From Gammaproteobacteria bacterium (GTDB taxonomy: Bacteria; Pseudomonadota; Gammaproteobacteria; Steroidobacterales; Steroidobacteraceae), in contig JAJPKM010000045.1 of the NCBI GenBank assembly GCA_021323735.1, positions 25,435-89,434 on the forward strand: a stretch of DNA of 64,000 bases, read 5' to 3'. The number at the start of each line of letters is the position of its first letter. Position 1 is the stretch's first letter. Shown here piece by piece: positions 51,889-60,072 of this stretch. The notes below the pieces were generated by a model. It was not told where the DNA came from. It searched no databases and saw nothing but the letters and a program-made list of their open reading frames with translations. The position numbers and the translations under genes were made by a program.

Positions 51889-53145
51889 CTAGCGCCGGTC
51901 GCGTTCTTCGGTCAAAAGGCGGGTCAGGGTCTCCGCGAGCGTCAAATCGGCCAGCTCGGAGGCCTGCCGCAGGGCCTGAGTGGGGGCGTGCAGGAGCCGG
52001 TTCGTGAGCGTATTGGCCAGATACTCGATGACTTCGTCGCCGGTTTTACCGGCCGCCAGCATGCGCCGCGCCTGCTCCACCGTCTGTTGGCGAATGCCCT
52101 CGGCCTGCTGACGCAGTGCGCGGATGGCAGGACCTGCGTCCTGCGCGCGGGACTCGGCGAGAAATCGCGCGACTTCCTCGCCGATCATCAGGCGCGCGCC
52201 GCCGGCCGCCAGTTCGCGCTGCTGAATGTTCTCATCCACCAACTGCTGCAGATCGTCGATGGAGAACAGATACACATCTTCCAGATCGGCGACCTCGGGC
52301 TCGATATCGCGCGGTACCGCCATATCCACCATGAAGATCGGCCGGCGGCGCCGCGCTCGAATTGCCGCTTCCACGGCCCGTTTGGTAATGAGCGGTACCG
52401 GGCTTGCGGTGCAGCTGATCACGATGTCGGCCTCCGTGAGCTCCTTGTCCAGGCTCTCGAGCCCCACCGCATGGGCCTTCAGCTCCAGCGCGAGTGCCTG
52501 CGCACGGCCCAGCGTGCGGTTGGCGATGGTCATGCGCTTTATGCCTGCGCTCATGAAATGCCGTGCGGTCAGGGCATTCATGTCGCCGGCGCCGATCAGC
52601 AAGGCGTTGTGGGCGCGGAGGTCGGCGTACATGCGCCGCGCCAGACTCACGGTGGCGGATGCCAGCGACACGGCATTGGCGCCGATGCGTGTTTCGGAGC
52701 GCACACGTTTGGCGGCTGAAAACGCAGCTTGAAAGAGTTTGTTGAGAGCAGGGCCGGTGCTGCCGGTTTCCTGCGCGACGCGATAAGCGTCCTTCAATTG
52801 GCCGAGGATCTGTACCTCGCCCAACACCATGGAATCAAGTCCCGAGGCGACGCTGAAGGCATGTTCGACCGCGCGCGAATCCTGGTGAATATAGAGGCTG
52901 GCCGCAAGATCCGGATTGTTGCCATGATGGCGCTCCAGCCATTGCGATAGCGCCGCGCCGCTGGCCGAACCGGACCAGTAGACTTCGGTGCGATTGCAGG
53001 TGGACAGGATTACCGCCTCTGCGACCCCGTCTTCTTGGCGCAGAGTCCGCAACGCGGCTGCCAGCCGGTCCTCGGTGAACGCCACCTTCTCGCGCAGCGC
53101 GACCGGTGCGGTCTTATGGTTGATACCGAGGATGTTGAATGCCAT
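51889..53145 (-). CDS. hemA: Glutamyl-tRNA reductase
   Basis: About 418 aa from ATG 53145. It reduces Glu-tRNA(Glu) to glutamate-1-semialdehyde, the first step of C5 haem synthesis. Motifs are GINHKTAPVALREKVAF, STCNRTEVYW with the catalytic Cys, LGEVQILGQLKDAY, and the NADPH-binding ALLIGAGDMNALTARHF. Followed by prfA, as is standard in gammaproteobacteria. Confidence 0.97.
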   Translation of the reverse strand: MAFNILGINHKTAPVALREKVAFTEDRLAAALRTLRQEDGVAEAVILSTCNRTEVYWSGSASGAALSQWLERHHGNNPDLAASLYIHQDSRAVEHAFSVASGLDSMVLGEVQILGQLKDAYRVAQETGSTGPALNKLFQAAFSAAKRVRSETRIGANAVSLASATVSLARRMYADLRAHNALLIGAGDMNALTARHFMSAGIKRMTIANRTLGRAQALALELKAHAVGLESLDKELTEADIVISCTASPVPLITKRAVEAAIRARRRRPIFMVDMAVPRDIEPEVADLEDVYLFSIDDLQQLVDENIQQRELAAGGARLMIGEEVARFLAESRAQDAGPAIRALRQQAEGIRQQTVEQARRMLAAGKTGDEVIEYLANTLTNRLLHAPTQALRQASELADLTLAETLTRLLTEERDRR

Positions 53146-53204
53146 GGAAGCGCTTTGGCCCAAGTCTTGACGATTCTGGTGTATGACGCACCGCTAGATC
53201 AAGG

Positions 53205-54950
53205 ATGAATCCGCGGCATCAGGTGGCTCATTTCGCTATAGTGCGGGCCGTGTTCTCGTTTTCAAACTTCATCAGGGCTTCCCTCGGGATCGGCGCGCTC
53301 GCGTTGAGCGCATGTGCGGGTTCGGGGTTGAAGTCAGAGACCCCGGCCCCGCAGGCATTTTATACTGTCACGGGCGAGATCGCCCTGGCTCGCGGTGAAC
53401 CGCGCGTCGCCGCGCTCCAATATGCCACGGCGGCGGCGCGTGAGACGGATCCTGCGATATTGCAACGCGCGACCGAAGTGGCGGCCCAGACGCTGCAGCC
53501 CTCGCTGATGGCGGGGGTGGCGGCGCGTTGGCTAAACGTCAACCCCGGATCGCTGGACGCGCAGCGTGCCGCCGCAAGAGCTGCGCTTGCACTCTATCGG
53601 GTCGATGAGGCCGCGGCCCACTACCGTGTCATTTTGATGAACTCACCCGAAGGGGTGGACGCGGAATTCGCCGGCCTGGAAACCGATCTGGAGTCCGACG
53701 AGAACGTGTTCGGTGCGCATCAGCTCGCAGACCGGCTGGCCGCTTACTTCCCCACCTCAGCATTGGCGCTGCGTGTCCAAGGCTTGGCGGCGCTGCGCGC
53801 CGACGATCCGGCAGCTGCGGTGCATAGTTTGACCCGCGCGCTCGAGATCGAAATGCGGAACGCGGTCGAGGCGCGGCAGCCCGCGCGCCAGGAATTGGCG
53901 CAGACTCTTTTGCGCGCACGCATCATGGCGGGCGACGTCGAGGCGCCGCTGAATGCGGCGCTGGCGGAGCTCAAAGCCGCAGACTCGCCGGTCAATCGCT
54001 TCAACTATGCGGCATTGCTCATGACTGCGCAGCGCCTGCCGGAGGCCATGGCGCAGTTGGAAATTCTCGAGCGCAACCCGGAATCGACGGCCGTGGCGTT
54101 GCGCCTGCTGGGCCTCCTGGAATTTCAGCAGGGCCATTTCGACGCCGCGGCGGCGCGATTCAAGCAGCTGCTGAGAAGCGGCAAATTCACCGACGATGCG
54201 TTCTACTATCTGGCCCTGATCGGGGATCGCAACGGCGATGCCGAGGGTGCGCTGCGCTTTTATGCGCAGGTGCGCGGCGGGGAGAACGTGCTGCCGGCCC
54301 TGCTGCGCGCAGCGACCCTGCTGCATACCCATGGCGCCGCCGCGGCGGCGGAAGAATTGCTCGATCGGCTCATCGAGGATGAGCCGCAGCGGGCGCCGGA
54401 GATACTCACCGCGCGTGCGCGCATGTATGTGCAATCCAGCGAACTGCCGAAGGCCTTTGCAGTATTGGAAAAGGGTGCGCTGGAATATCCGGACAGCGTG
54501 GAGCTGCGCTACGCCACGGCTTCTGTGTACGAGGAGCAGGGACGAGTGTCGGCGGCGCTGCGGGAATTGAACTCGGTCCTCAAAGCGCGGCCGAATGATC
54601 CGGCCGCGATGAATGCCCTGGGATTTACGCTCGCCGACCACGCCAAGGAGCTTTCGCGGGCACGCCGGCTCATTGAACGGGCGCATGCGGTGGCACCTAG
54701 AAACGCCGCGATTCTCGACAGTCTAGGCTGGGTACTTTTCCGCCAAGGCCGCTCGCCCGAGGCGTTGACCTATTTGAACGCGGCCTATGGCGATGACCAT
54801 GACGGCGACATCGCCGCACACTTGGGCGAAGTGTTGTGGCAGTTAGGCAGGCAAGATGAAGCGCAGCGAATCTGGTCCGAGGCCAGTGCGTTGGACGCGG
54901 ACAACCACCTGCTCAAATCCACACGCCATCGCCTGACTTCGAGCAACTGA
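53205..54950 (+). CDS. TPR-repeat lipoprotein
   Basis: A 581-aa protein that is almost all helical repeats (TPR-like units such as PDSVELRYATASVYEEQGRV and NDPAAMNALGFTLADHAKEL). A lipobox LSAC lies at residue 37 from this start; GTG 53250 would give a more typical 22-residue signal peptide, so the start is uncertain. It is the homologue by position of the TPR protein that precedes lolB in Pseudomonas and relatives (hemA divergent, lolB-ispE following). It is likely outer-membrane bound; its partner is unknown. Confidence 0.85.
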   Translation: MNPRHQVAHFAIVRAVFSFSNFIRASLGIGALALSACAGSGLKSETPAPQAFYTVTGEIALARGEPRVAALQYATAAARETDPAILQRATEVAAQTLQPSLMAGVAARWLNVNPGSLDAQRAAARAALALYRVDEAAAHYRVILMNSPEGVDAEFAGLETDLESDENVFGAHQLADRLAAYFPTSALALRVQGLAALRADDPAAAVHSLTRALEIEMRNAVEARQPARQELAQTLLRARIMAGDVEAPLNAALAELKAADSPVNRFNYAALLMTAQRLPEAMAQLEILERNPESTAVALRLLGLLEFQQGHFDAAAARFKQLLRSGKFTDDAFYYLALIGDRNGDAEGALRFYAQVRGGENVLPALLRAATLLHTHGAAAAAEELLDRLIEDEPQRAPEILTARARMYVQSSELPKAFAVLEKGALEYPDSVELRYATASVYEEQGRVSAALRELNSVLKARPNDPAAMNALGFTLADHAKELSRARRLIERAHAVAPRNAAILDSLGWVLFRQGRSPEALTYLNAAYGDDHDGDIAAHLGEVLWQLGRQDEAQRIWSEASALDADNHLLKSTRHRLTSSN

Positions 54951-54956
54951 TCGGCC

Positions 54957-55538
54957 ATGCGGCGTGCGTTGCTCCCGATAGTCTGTTCGGTCCTCGCGGC
55001 GTGCGCGAGCGTGCGCACCGTGGCACCGCCGGCCCCGGCGCAGGGTTGGGAGCGACGGGTCGCGGAGTTGCAGCAGGCCGCCGGCTGGCGGCTCGATGGG
55101 CGCGCGGCGGTTGCCTTGGGGCAGCAAGGCTGGCAGGCCGCGCTCGACTGGCGCCAGTCCGGCATGTTCGCCGAGGCGCACCTGTCCGGTCCCTTTGGTA
55201 TCGGTGCACTGGTGCTGAAACAAGGCCCGGACGGACTGTCATTGAACGGCGCACCACCGAGCGACGCGGTGTTGTCCCAAGTTCACGACAAGCTGGGGTT
55301 CGATCCGCCGCTGGAGAATTTGCATTACTGGTTGCTCGGTATTCCGAATCCGGCATCCGGTTTCGAGGTGTCGCGCGATGACCAAGATCGTGCGAAGACG
55401 CTGACTCAGGCAGGATGGATGATTGCCTACGATCGCTACGTGCCGGTGGCAGGGGATGTGTTGCCGACGCGCCTGAGCTTAAGCCGCGAGGGCGTGCGCG
55501 TGCGCATCGTCATCGATCATTGGAACTGGACGAAATGA
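54957..55538 (+). CDS. lolB: Outer-membrane lipoprotein receptor LolB
   Basis: A 193-aa lipoprotein with lipobox LAAC at residue 16. LolB-type features are GWRLDGRAAV, a beta-barrel half, LENLHYWLLGIPNP and the ending RVRIVIDHWNW. It accepts lipoproteins from LolA and inserts them in the outer membrane. It overlaps ispE as ATGA. Confidence 0.93.
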   Translation: MRRALLPIVCSVLAACASVRTVAPPAPAQGWERRVAELQQAAGWRLDGRAAVALGQQGWQAALDWRQSGMFAEAHLSGPFGIGALVLKQGPDGLSLNGAPPSDAVLSQVHDKLGFDPPLENLHYWLLGIPNPASGFEVSRDDQDRAKTLTQAGWMIAYDRYVPVAGDVLPTRLSLSREGVRVRIVIDHWNWTK

Positions 55539-56392
55539 CCTCGCGTTCGGTGTGGCCCGCGCCGGCGAAGCTCAATCTCTTTTTGCATATCGTCGGGCGC
55601 CGGCCGAATGGGTACCACGAGCTGCAGACTTGTTTTCAATTCCTCGATCTATGCGATGAGATCACCCTCGAGGTGCGCTCGGATGGGCAGATTCACCGCA
55701 CGCTCGACATACCCGGTGTGCCAATCGATGCGGATCTGTGCATACGCGCGGCGCGTGCCTTGAAGGAAGCCGCCGGGTCGCCGCTGGGTGCCGACATTGG
55801 CTTGCTGAAGCGCATTCCCATCGGCGGGGGAATGGGCGGGGGTAGTTCCGATGCGGCGACCTGTTTGGTGGCGCTGAATCACCTCTGGGGCATTCATTGG
55901 CCGGCCACACGATTGGCCGCGCTTGGCCTCAAATTAGGGGCTGATGTTCCGGTATTCGTGCACGGGCGGGTTGCCTGGGCCGAAGGGGTGGGTGAACGGC
56001 TGACCCTGTTGTATCCGCCGCAGGCCCCGGCAGAGCCTATCTATCTGATTTTAAAGCCAAATGTGTTCGTGAGCACGGCTGAGGTGTTTCAAGATCCTGA
56101 ATTGACAAGGAATTCTCCGCCCATCACAATTCACGGTTTCCTGGCGTCCGGTGGAAGAAACGATTGCCTGGGCGTGGTGCGACGCCGTTATCCGCAGGTT
56201 GCACTCGCGCTCGACTGGCTGTCGCTCTTTGGTTCTGCGCGCCTGACTGGCACTGGGGCTTGTGTGTTTTTGGCCTGTGAGACCATGGATCTTGGGCAGG
56301 AAATCATGCGCAAGATGCCGCCGGAGTTTGTTGGCTTTCTGGCTCGTGGACTGAATGACTCGCCCTTGCTTGAAGGATTGCAGGCCGGCTGA
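55535..56392 (+). CDS. ispE: 4-diphosphocytidyl-2-C-methyl-D-erythritol kinase
   Basis: A 285-aa GHMP kinase of the MEP isoprenoid pathway. Motifs are WPAPAKLNLFLHIVGRRPNGYHEL and the ATP loop PIGGGMGGGSSDAATCL; the third motif is LTGTGACVFLACE. Standard order lolB-ispE-tRNA-Gln-prs is kept up to the tRNA, where an island intervenes. Confidence 0.96.
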   Translation: MTSRSVWPAPAKLNLFLHIVGRRPNGYHELQTCFQFLDLCDEITLEVRSDGQIHRTLDIPGVPIDADLCIRAARALKEAAGSPLGADIGLLKRIPIGGGMGGGSSDAATCLVALNHLWGIHWPATRLAALGLKLGADVPVFVHGRVAWAEGVGERLTLLYPPQAPAEPIYLILKPNVFVSTAEVFQDPELTRNSPPITIHGFLASGGRNDCLGVVRRRYPQVALALDWLSLFGSARLTGTGACVFLACETMDLGQEIMRKMPPEFVGFLARGLNDSPLLEGLQAG

Positions 56393-56416
56393 AGCCGGTA
56401 AGGTTGTTTCCGAAGT

Positions 56417-56491
56417 TGGGGTGTCGCCAAGCGGTAAGGCAGCGGGTTTTGATCCCGCCATACGGAGGTTCGAATCCTTCCACCCCAGCCA
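56417..56491 (+). tRNA. tRNA-Gln (anticodon UUG)
   Basis: A 75-nt cloverleaf with encoded CCA. The acceptor TGGGGTG pairs with CACCCCA (56481-56487), followed by G and CCA. The anticodon loop TTTTGAT (56447-56453) has anticodon TTG at 56449-56451. The T-loop region is GGTTCGAATCC. It follows ispE as in related genomes. Its 3' half is the attachment site of the genomic island, and integration has left this copy intact. Confidence 0.95.
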
Positions 56492-56510
56492 AATTGATAC
56501 GGTTGGAGCG
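56446..56510 (+). repeat. Left attachment repeat (attL-like)
   Basis: The 3' half of the intact tRNA-Gln from the anticodon loop through CCA, then AAATT and ACGGTTGGAGCG. It matches 62755-62819 at 61 of 65 positions by direct comparison. Differences are two in the T-arm and two in the flank. Confidence 0.85.
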
Positions 56511-56956
56511 ATTCGTCGGGTGAGAATGGCCCAATAGGAAGAGTTAGCAGAGGAAGGATAACGCCCGAAGGGCGGCCCGCGAGGGTGAGGCCCGCAGGGC
56601 CGAATAATCCTTAGAGCACCGTGCGACTGGTCAAGAAGGCCGAGGCGGCGTTCAATGTGATGCCTCAAGAGATACCGACGTACGATCACTATACGCCCGC
56701 CGCGTGGCTACTCGGCAATCCCAGCGCTCTGGATGGCACGGATGCCGGAATCATTGCAACGCTTGATCGCACAGAGAGTCTTTACTAAGGCGATTAACGA
56801 TTTTCTTGAGTAGCTCGGGACACTTAAGGCAGTTTAGCCTGGAGGGCCAATCATGGGCTCACGGCATCAGCGGAAACAGCGCTTCCATGGAAGCGCTACA
56901 CATTACTCGTCTTGTTTGAGGGAAGGGATCAGGAGTTCGCGTCGCTATTTCTCGAT
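56511..56956. other. Left island end: no firm gene, one possible 55-codon frame
   Basis: This stretch has GC-rich small hairpins near 56570-56600 (repeated GGCCC and GGGCC elements). It also holds a GTG-initiated frame at 56621-56788 encoding VRLVKKAEAAFNVMPQEI and more, with no recognised homology and no clear ribosome-binding site. No integrase is present where one would be expected beside the tRNA. Confidence 0.4.
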
Positions 56957-57394
56957 ATGGACAGCGATACCGGTTCGGTAGCGGAAGTGCCGTTACCCCA
57001 AGGCATGGCGCCGGAGCTGCTTGCGCGATATGAGAGCGCGCGCGAAGCGGTGGTGAAAGAGTTCGGATTGCGGCTGAGCGATGATTTGGCACGCGCGGTT
57101 CATTCAACGGCTGACAATCGTTCGCTCGTCGCGTCGAAATGGCTTCGAAGTCGTGAGATTTTCGCCGTCAGCTATGGCGGTCGCCGCGGCTATTTCGGCT
57201 TTCAGTTCGATCCAGTCACTGGGCGTCCGAAACCGGCTATTGCGAAGATCATTGAGACCTTTCGGGCGAACACTGACGGCTGGCGTCTGGTACTGTGGTT
57301 TACGTCTGCGAATCCCCGGCTCGCCAACCGTCGGCCGGTGGATGTGCTCGATCAGAATCCAAAACAAGTTATAGAGGCGGCGAAGGGGGAGTGA
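56957..57394 (+). CDS. Hypothetical protein, resembles Xre/MbcA/ParS (DUF2384)-type antitoxin C-termini
   Basis: About 145 aa from ATG 56957; a TTG at 56912 could extend it by 15 residues. The second half reads GYFGFQFDPVTGRPKPAI and later LVLWFTSANPRLANRRPVDVLD. The W-F/T-x-x-N-x-x-L-x-x-x-R-P-x-D-x-L pattern recalls the toxin-binding ending of DUF2384-type antitoxins, whose partners are usually RES or similar toxins. The next gene is not a RES protein. Function remains a guess from this motif. Confidence 0.6.
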   Translation: MDSDTGSVAEVPLPQGMAPELLARYESAREAVVKEFGLRLSDDLARAVHSTADNRSLVASKWLRSREIFAVSYGGRRGYFGFQFDPVTGRPKPAIAKIIETFRANTDGWRLVLWFTSANPRLANRRPVDVLDQNPKQVIEAAKGE

Positions 57395-57437
57395 GACGTG
57401 TTGGCGGACAGCAGACAGAATTGGGAGAGCGCATTAC

Positions 57438-57917
57438 ATGACTCCAAGACAATTTCTCAACGACATCGTTTGTCCAAATGTCAAAGATTTTCACGACAAT
57501 TACGATAATCTGCGCTATGCCTACAACGCCATTGCTGCCGTAGATTCTCTCGCAGCGCATCTGTACGTGTGGGCAAATAATCACGCCCCTGGCTCCGTTT
57601 CAAGTGCATCGGACGATTCCCATTATCGGGCACTACTCGCCAGCCGCGATTCGGACTTTGCGTTGCTGCGCGACATGGCCAAAGCTCAGAAGCACGTCCA
57701 TCTCAGCCGAGGCAACCCGCAGATTGCGAACGCGGATCAGATTTCGTCGCGAACAGTTGGGTATGGCGAGGGCGGATACGGCGAGGGGCGCTACGGCGGA
57801 GTTCAACAGGTGCTAGTCGATATCGATGTTGCCGCCGCCAAATTCGGTTACGTTGAAACTATCATCGATAGCAGCTTGGATTTCCTTGAAAAGGAAATGG
57901 CCGCGCTAGGTGCCTAG
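57438..57917 (+). CDS. Hypothetical protein of the island
   Basis: A 159-aa protein behind a good GGGAGAG ribosome-binding site. It looks soluble and mostly helical, with YAYNAIAAVDSLAAHLYVWA near the N-terminus and a Gly/Tyr-rich turn (GYGEGGYGEGRYGG) at about residues 108-121. No family is recognised. It lies 43 bp after the DUF2384-like gene, so the two may form a pair. Base composition looks lower in GC than the chromosome around it. Confidence 0.65.
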   Translation: MTPRQFLNDIVCPNVKDFHDNYDNLRYAYNAIAAVDSLAAHLYVWANNHAPGSVSSASDDSHYRALLASRDSDFALLRDMAKAQKHVHLSRGNPQIANADQISSRTVGYGEGGYGEGRYGGVQQVLVDIDVAAAKFGYVETIIDSSLDFLEKEMAALGA

Positions 57918-58420
57918 TTGGTGAAATCTGTTGACAATAACGGGTAGCAGTGGGGATTTTGGGGGACATCCCTGCTATGCTGTTCCAACAAAATATTCAT
58001 ATAAATGGGCTGTTTGCGCGAGTTCGCCAGTTCGATCCGTGGGCTCGAATCCAGTCGCTGATTGAGCTGAATGCGGGTCATGCGATTCGGGGCGGCGTAA
58101 CCATGAGCTTGTCCTCGCCGCACGGGTACGAGAGCCATTAGTCACGGGTAGCAGGGAGGCGTTAAGTGACTGCGTAAATACGTGAGCCGATCGACGAACA
58201 GTCGCGAGTTGGACTTCATTGCCAGTAACCAAGCCGGGAATGTCGTATTGGAGGCGGCAAACGATGCGATCGACGTCTATGTCGAAAACGAAGTTTTCGC
58301 GGCAGCCAAAGGATGCGATCCATCGATCAAGAACACACAAGGGTACGTCTGGCTCAATCATATTGCCGAGACGGGTGAATAGAGGCCATAACCCTGTGTT
58401 AATGCTGTGGGAGTCGAATC
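57918..58420. other. Island spacer before the HEPN gene
   Basis: About 500 bp with no convincing gene. A TTGACA at 57931-57936 has no good -10 partner. Two short frames (57950-58141 and 58182-58382) lack clear start signals. The second is listed separately as a low-confidence gene. Confidence 0.4.
58182..58382 (+). CDS. Possible short hypothetical gene or gene fragment
   Basis: A GTG-started frame of 66 codons with a plausible protein-like composition (LDFIASNQAGNVVLEAANDA, then IDVYVENEVFAAA). No ribosome-binding site lies at normal spacing. It may be the tail of a gene truncated by rearrangement. It ends 38 bp before the HEPN gene. Confidence 0.3.
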   Translation: MSRSTNSRELDFIASNQAGNVVLEAANDAIDVYVENEVFAAAKGCDPSIKNTQGYVWLNHIAETGE

Positions 58421-59914
58421 GTGTCCTCAGACATCGTGAATGACCATGGCTACTTCTGGTGGAGCGACGAGCCGATCCCCCCGGCCCAGTTCGCTCCCGA
58501 CTCCGCCGTCGCCGGTACGCTGAAGATCAACGATGCCGGGCGGATCGAGCTGGAACTGCATGGCGTACTACCCAACGAGCACGGCGCGTGGGGTGCCCTC
58601 GCCGGCGGCGGAAAGCCCATCCCGCCGGAGCGCGGAATCCACGGAATCCTGAAAGGCAGCGGCCGCTCGGTGCTGCTATCGGGCATCACGAAGAACGGTG
58701 CTCACGTGGCGACAGCGAGCATTTCTCACGAAAATTTCTTCGCCGAGCATGCCCTGCTCGGCAGGACCGCCCTCCGGACCGAGGAGGTCCCTGTCTCGTT
58801 CCGGAGTCTTTTGATCGGGCTAACGGGATTCGAAGAATGGTTGGCGCTGCAGGCGATCGAGGTCGAGCGGGAGCGAACCAAGTTGACCGCGCGATACGAG
58901 GCACCTGACGACATCACCTATCCGCTCTACGACGGAACGCTCGCCATGCGCTATGACATGAGCGGGCCCTATTTCGGTAAGAGCCGAAATCACTATCTCA
59001 AGCTCACCGAGTCGGTCTCACTCGACTACGTCCCCAACACGCGCATGTCGCTTGAAGAGGCAAAGCAACAGTACGGTCTGTTGGGCGATCTCTTAATCAT
59101 TTTGACCGGCTCGACCTACCGTCTCGACTGGCCCGTTCTAACGGACGGCGAGAGCGATAACCGATATCAGTTCATCTTCATGCGGCATGGAAGCACGGCG
59201 GAGGCGCCGAAACTCCACGACTGTTGGACTATCTTTCCCCGCATTAAGGAGCATTTCGGCGAGATCGTCTCGCGTTGGCGAAGGAAGCGCGAGGAATTCG
59301 GGCCGGGAATTGCTTTCTACCTCGGCACCCAGCGGGAGACCGGGCTCTACGTGGAGAACCGCTTTGTCAATCTTGTTTGGGGCATCGAGGCCCTGCACCG
59401 CAGGCGGTCTCCGCGTGCGCAGGTTCCGACTGCTCTCGAGGAGAAAATCGCGCGTATTCTCGGAAAAATCGAGCAGGAGAAGGATCGGAAGTGGCTGGGG
59501 CGGCAACTCGAGTATGCCTCCGAACCTCGCCTCGAGGCGCGGATATTCGAGACGTTTTCCGGCCTGCCGCTTGGCCTCGAGACGGATGCGCTCCGGCAAT
59601 TTGCAACGGCCTGCGCGACGCGGCGCAACCGTATCTCTCATTTCGGCGGGCAGGACCCGAGCGAGGATTACCGCGCGTTTGTCATCGACCTCGCGCGCAA
59701 GAGCGAGGCTCTAGCCTATCTCTACCACGTGTTGTTGCTTCAGGAGATCGGCATCGATCCCGAGATCATCCGCTGGTTCGTGTACCGCGGGTTCCGTTCC
59801 TTCCAGGTTAAATTTGCGCTTGCGGAGGTCGGCTTGTTGCCGAAGAGCGCACTGGAGAGTGACAACGGCCAAGCGGCCGGTGGGATGCCGGCGCAAGCAC
59901 CAGAGGCGAAGTAG
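58421..59914 (+). CDS. ApeA-like HEPN-domain putative antiphage RNase
   Basis: A 497-aa protein with a GTG start and GGGAG 8 nt upstream. The N-terminal region (GYFWWSDEPIPPAQFAPDS, VAGTLKINDAGRIELELHG) resembles the ApeA N-terminal beta domain. The C-terminal third is helical with the HEPN RNase signature R402-N-R-I-S-H407 (R-x4-H). ApeA proteins of Escherichia abort phage infection; HEPN enzymes often cut tRNA or mRNA. Here the gene is followed after 158 bp by a SIR2-fold gene. Family membership is judged by motif pattern only. Confidence 0.75.
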   Translation: MSSDIVNDHGYFWWSDEPIPPAQFAPDSAVAGTLKINDAGRIELELHGVLPNEHGAWGALAGGGKPIPPERGIHGILKGSGRSVLLSGITKNGAHVATASISHENFFAEHALLGRTALRTEEVPVSFRSLLIGLTGFEEWLALQAIEVERERTKLTARYEAPDDITYPLYDGTLAMRYDMSGPYFGKSRNHYLKLTESVSLDYVPNTRMSLEEAKQQYGLLGDLLIILTGSTYRLDWPVLTDGESDNRYQFIFMRHGSTAEAPKLHDCWTIFPRIKEHFGEIVSRWRRKREEFGPGIAFYLGTQRETGLYVENRFVNLVWGIEALHRRRSPRAQVPTALEEKIARILGKIEQEKDRKWLGRQLEYASEPRLEARIFETFSGLPLGLETDALRQFATACATRRNRISHFGGQDPSEDYRAFVIDLARKSEALAYLYHVLLLQEIGIDPEIIRWFVYRGFRSFQVKFALAEVGLLPKSALESDNGQAAGGMPAQAPEAK

Positions 59915-60072
59915 TCGACGATATTCGTCGTACGCCTCAAGCCAACGACCGGGACTGGGCCTTCGTTAGCTGGGAAGCTGCGGCTAGCTTGGCCTTATTT
60001 CCAGACCGGCATCACGGCTATTTGCCGCCGGAGCGGATATTTCTATCTTGTTTAAGGGCGGAGTGGATAACA

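Noticed and set aside
56051..56689. Minus-strand frame with the peptide WLGWKDSNLRMAGSK
   Set aside because: It is the antisense of tRNA-Gln. The same peptide arises again at 62387-63142 from the tRNA fragment. Such frames are recurrent annotation artefacts.
57931..57981. TTGACA followed by TATGCT as a promoter for the HEPN gene
   Set aside because: The spacing of about 39 bp is far too long for a sigma-70 pair.
57950..58141. Short plus-strand frame of 63 codons in the island
   Set aside because: No ribosome-binding site, and its composition is not clearly protein-like; left as spacer.
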